Position numbers and translations under genes: made by a program. The notes under the pieces were generated by a model. It had not been told where the DNA came from. It worked only from the letters and a program-made list of their open reading frames with translations, and did no database searches. Positions 5,420 through 6,105 of a stretch of 6,105 nt of DNA are shown piece by piece. Positions within the stretch are counted from its first letter, which is position 1. Every line of letters begins with the position of its first letter. The DNA is from Solirubrobacterales bacterium. Its GTDB lineage: Bacteria; Actinomycetota; Thermoleophilia; Solirubrobacterales; Solirubrobacteraceae. Location: NCBI GenBank assembly GCA_025964075.1, contig JAOPZQ010000296.1, positions 1-6,105 on the forward strand. Reading direction: 5' to 3'.

Positions 5420-6081
5420 ACATGCCGCCGATCGTGTCGCCGCAGGAGTGGGAGGTCGCGCGCGAGGAACTGCTGGTGAAGGAGAAGGAGCTGACCCGCG
5501 CCCGCGATGCGCTGGCCGCCGAGCGCCGCCGGATGCCGAGGATGGCCGTCGAGAAGGACTACGCGTTCGAGGGCCCGGATGGCCGGGCGGGCCTGCTCGA
5601 CCTGTTCGCCGGGCGCCGTCAGCTGGTCGTGTACCGCTTCTTCTTCGAGCCCGGCGTGGCCGGCTGGCCCGAGAGTGGCTGCCGCGGCTGCTCGTTCATG
5701 GCGGACCAGGTCGCTCATCTCGCCCATCTGAACGCCCGCGACACCACGTTGGCGTACGTCTCGCGCGCGCCGCAGGCGGACATCGAGCGCTGGAAGGCGC
5801 GGATGGGCTGGGAGATCCCGTGGTACACGATCACGGACGACTTCGACGTGGACTTCGGCGTCGACGACTGGCACGGCACCAACGCCTTCTTCCGCGACGG
5901 CGACCGGATCTTCCGCACCTACTTCGTCAACAACCGCGGCGACGAGGCGATGGGGAGCACGTGGAGCTACCTCGACCTCACCGCGCTCGGCCGGCAGGAG
6001 GAGTGGGAGGACTCGCCGGAGGGCTACCCGCAGACCAGGCCGTACCAGTGGTGGAACCTGCACGACCAGTACGGCACATGA
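5416..6081 (+). CDS. DUF899-family thioredoxin-like protein
   Basis: A 221-residue protein matching the DUF899 family, whose members are predicted to have a thioredoxin-like fold. Visible family features are the N-terminal helical segment with EWEVAREELLVKEKELTRAR, the YAFEGPDG region, RQLVVYRFFFEPG, a redox-type CXXC at C89-C92 (GCRGCSF), the central WKARMGWEIPWY segment, and the C-terminal TWSYLDLTALGRQEEWEDSP and PYQWWNLHDQY. No signal peptide is seen, so it is cytoplasmic. No biochemical function is firmly known; a dithiol oxidoreductase or peroxiredoxin-like role is inference from fold and CXXC. It overlaps the ArsR-family gene by 4 nt (ATGA) and is probably translationally coupled and repressed by it. 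Length is near that usual for the family, and the gene appears intact. Confidence 0.9.
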   Translation: MNMPPIVSPQEWEVAREELLVKEKELTRARDALAAERRRMPRMAVEKDYAFEGPDGRAGLLDLFAGRRQLVVYRFFFEPGVAGWPESGCRGCSFMADQVAHLAHLNARDTTLAYVSRAPQADIERWKARMGWEIPWYTITDDFDVDFGVDDWHGTNAFFRDGDRIFRTYFVNNRGDEAMGSTWSYLDLTALGRQEEWEDSPEGYPQTRPYQWWNLHDQYGT

Positions 6082-6105
6082 CCGGCGACAGGACGACTCT
6101 GCGCA
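6078..6105 (+). CDS. Start of a third gene in the ArsR/DUF899 operon (partial)
   Basis: ATG at 6078 overlaps the DUF899 stop as ATGA, the same junction used between the two preceding genes. The frame stays open to the window edge (MTGDRTTLR, nine codons). No strong Shine-Dalgarno is seen, so expression would depend on translational coupling. Product unknown; too little sequence is present to recognise a family. Confidence 0.4.

Noticed and set aside
5413..6063. Minus-strand 216-codon frame opposite the DUF899 gene
   Set aside because: Valine/Arg/Ala-rich shadow; the plus strand has a recognisable DUF899 protein with a strong ribosome site.

Overview
The window is very GC-rich (clearly above 65% by eye), with strongly G/C-biased third codon positions, GTG starts and several genes that seem to lack a Shine-Dalgarno site. 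This points to a high-GC actinobacterium. The mix of CHASE-type sensor, receiver-only regulator, HicB-like/DUF4097 pair and ArsR/DUF899 pair would fit a soil lineage such as Solirubrobacterales (Thermoleophilia), but that placement is inference.

Positions 1-3180 are a signalling cluster. A sensor protein with a membrane helix and a probable CHASE domain runs off the left edge on the minus strand. Divergent from it is an OmpR/PhoB-type response regulator (+). Next comes a complete membrane sensor histidine kinase (-), convergent with the regulator so that their stop codons overlap in one CTAG. Divergent from the kinase is a receiver-only response regulator (+). Together these could form a branched two-component system or phosphorelay, with the kinase phosphorylating one or both receivers. 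Both divergent intergenic gaps hold a perfect 7-bp inverted repeat.

Positions 3181-3727 hold a small lipoprotein c-type cytochrome (+) between a 150-bp non-coding gap and a 65-bp convergent gap.

Positions 3728-5029 (-) look like an operon, read right to left: a protein with a C-terminal ribbon-helix-helix domain (HicB-antitoxin-like), an unlisted 32-residue small ORF with its own strong Shine-Dalgarno, and a DUF4097 beta-repeat protein. The small ORF fills the gap almost exactly.

Positions 5105-6105 (+) are a second operon: a cysteine-free ArsR-family repressor, a DUF899 thioredoxin-like protein overlapping it by 4 nt, and the first codons of a third gene in another ATGA overlap. The 75-bp gap between the two divergent operons carries a TTGACA promoter and several TGACnTCA-like and palindromic motifs. 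Neither first gene has a Shine-Dalgarno, so both transcripts may be leaderless.

I saw no tRNA, rRNA, CRISPR array, insertion sequence or prophage gene. No part of the window is plainly a new system. The most interesting parts are the small ORF inside the RHH/DUF4097 operon, the divergent promoter and operator region at 5030-5104, and the convergent kinase/regulator arrangement.
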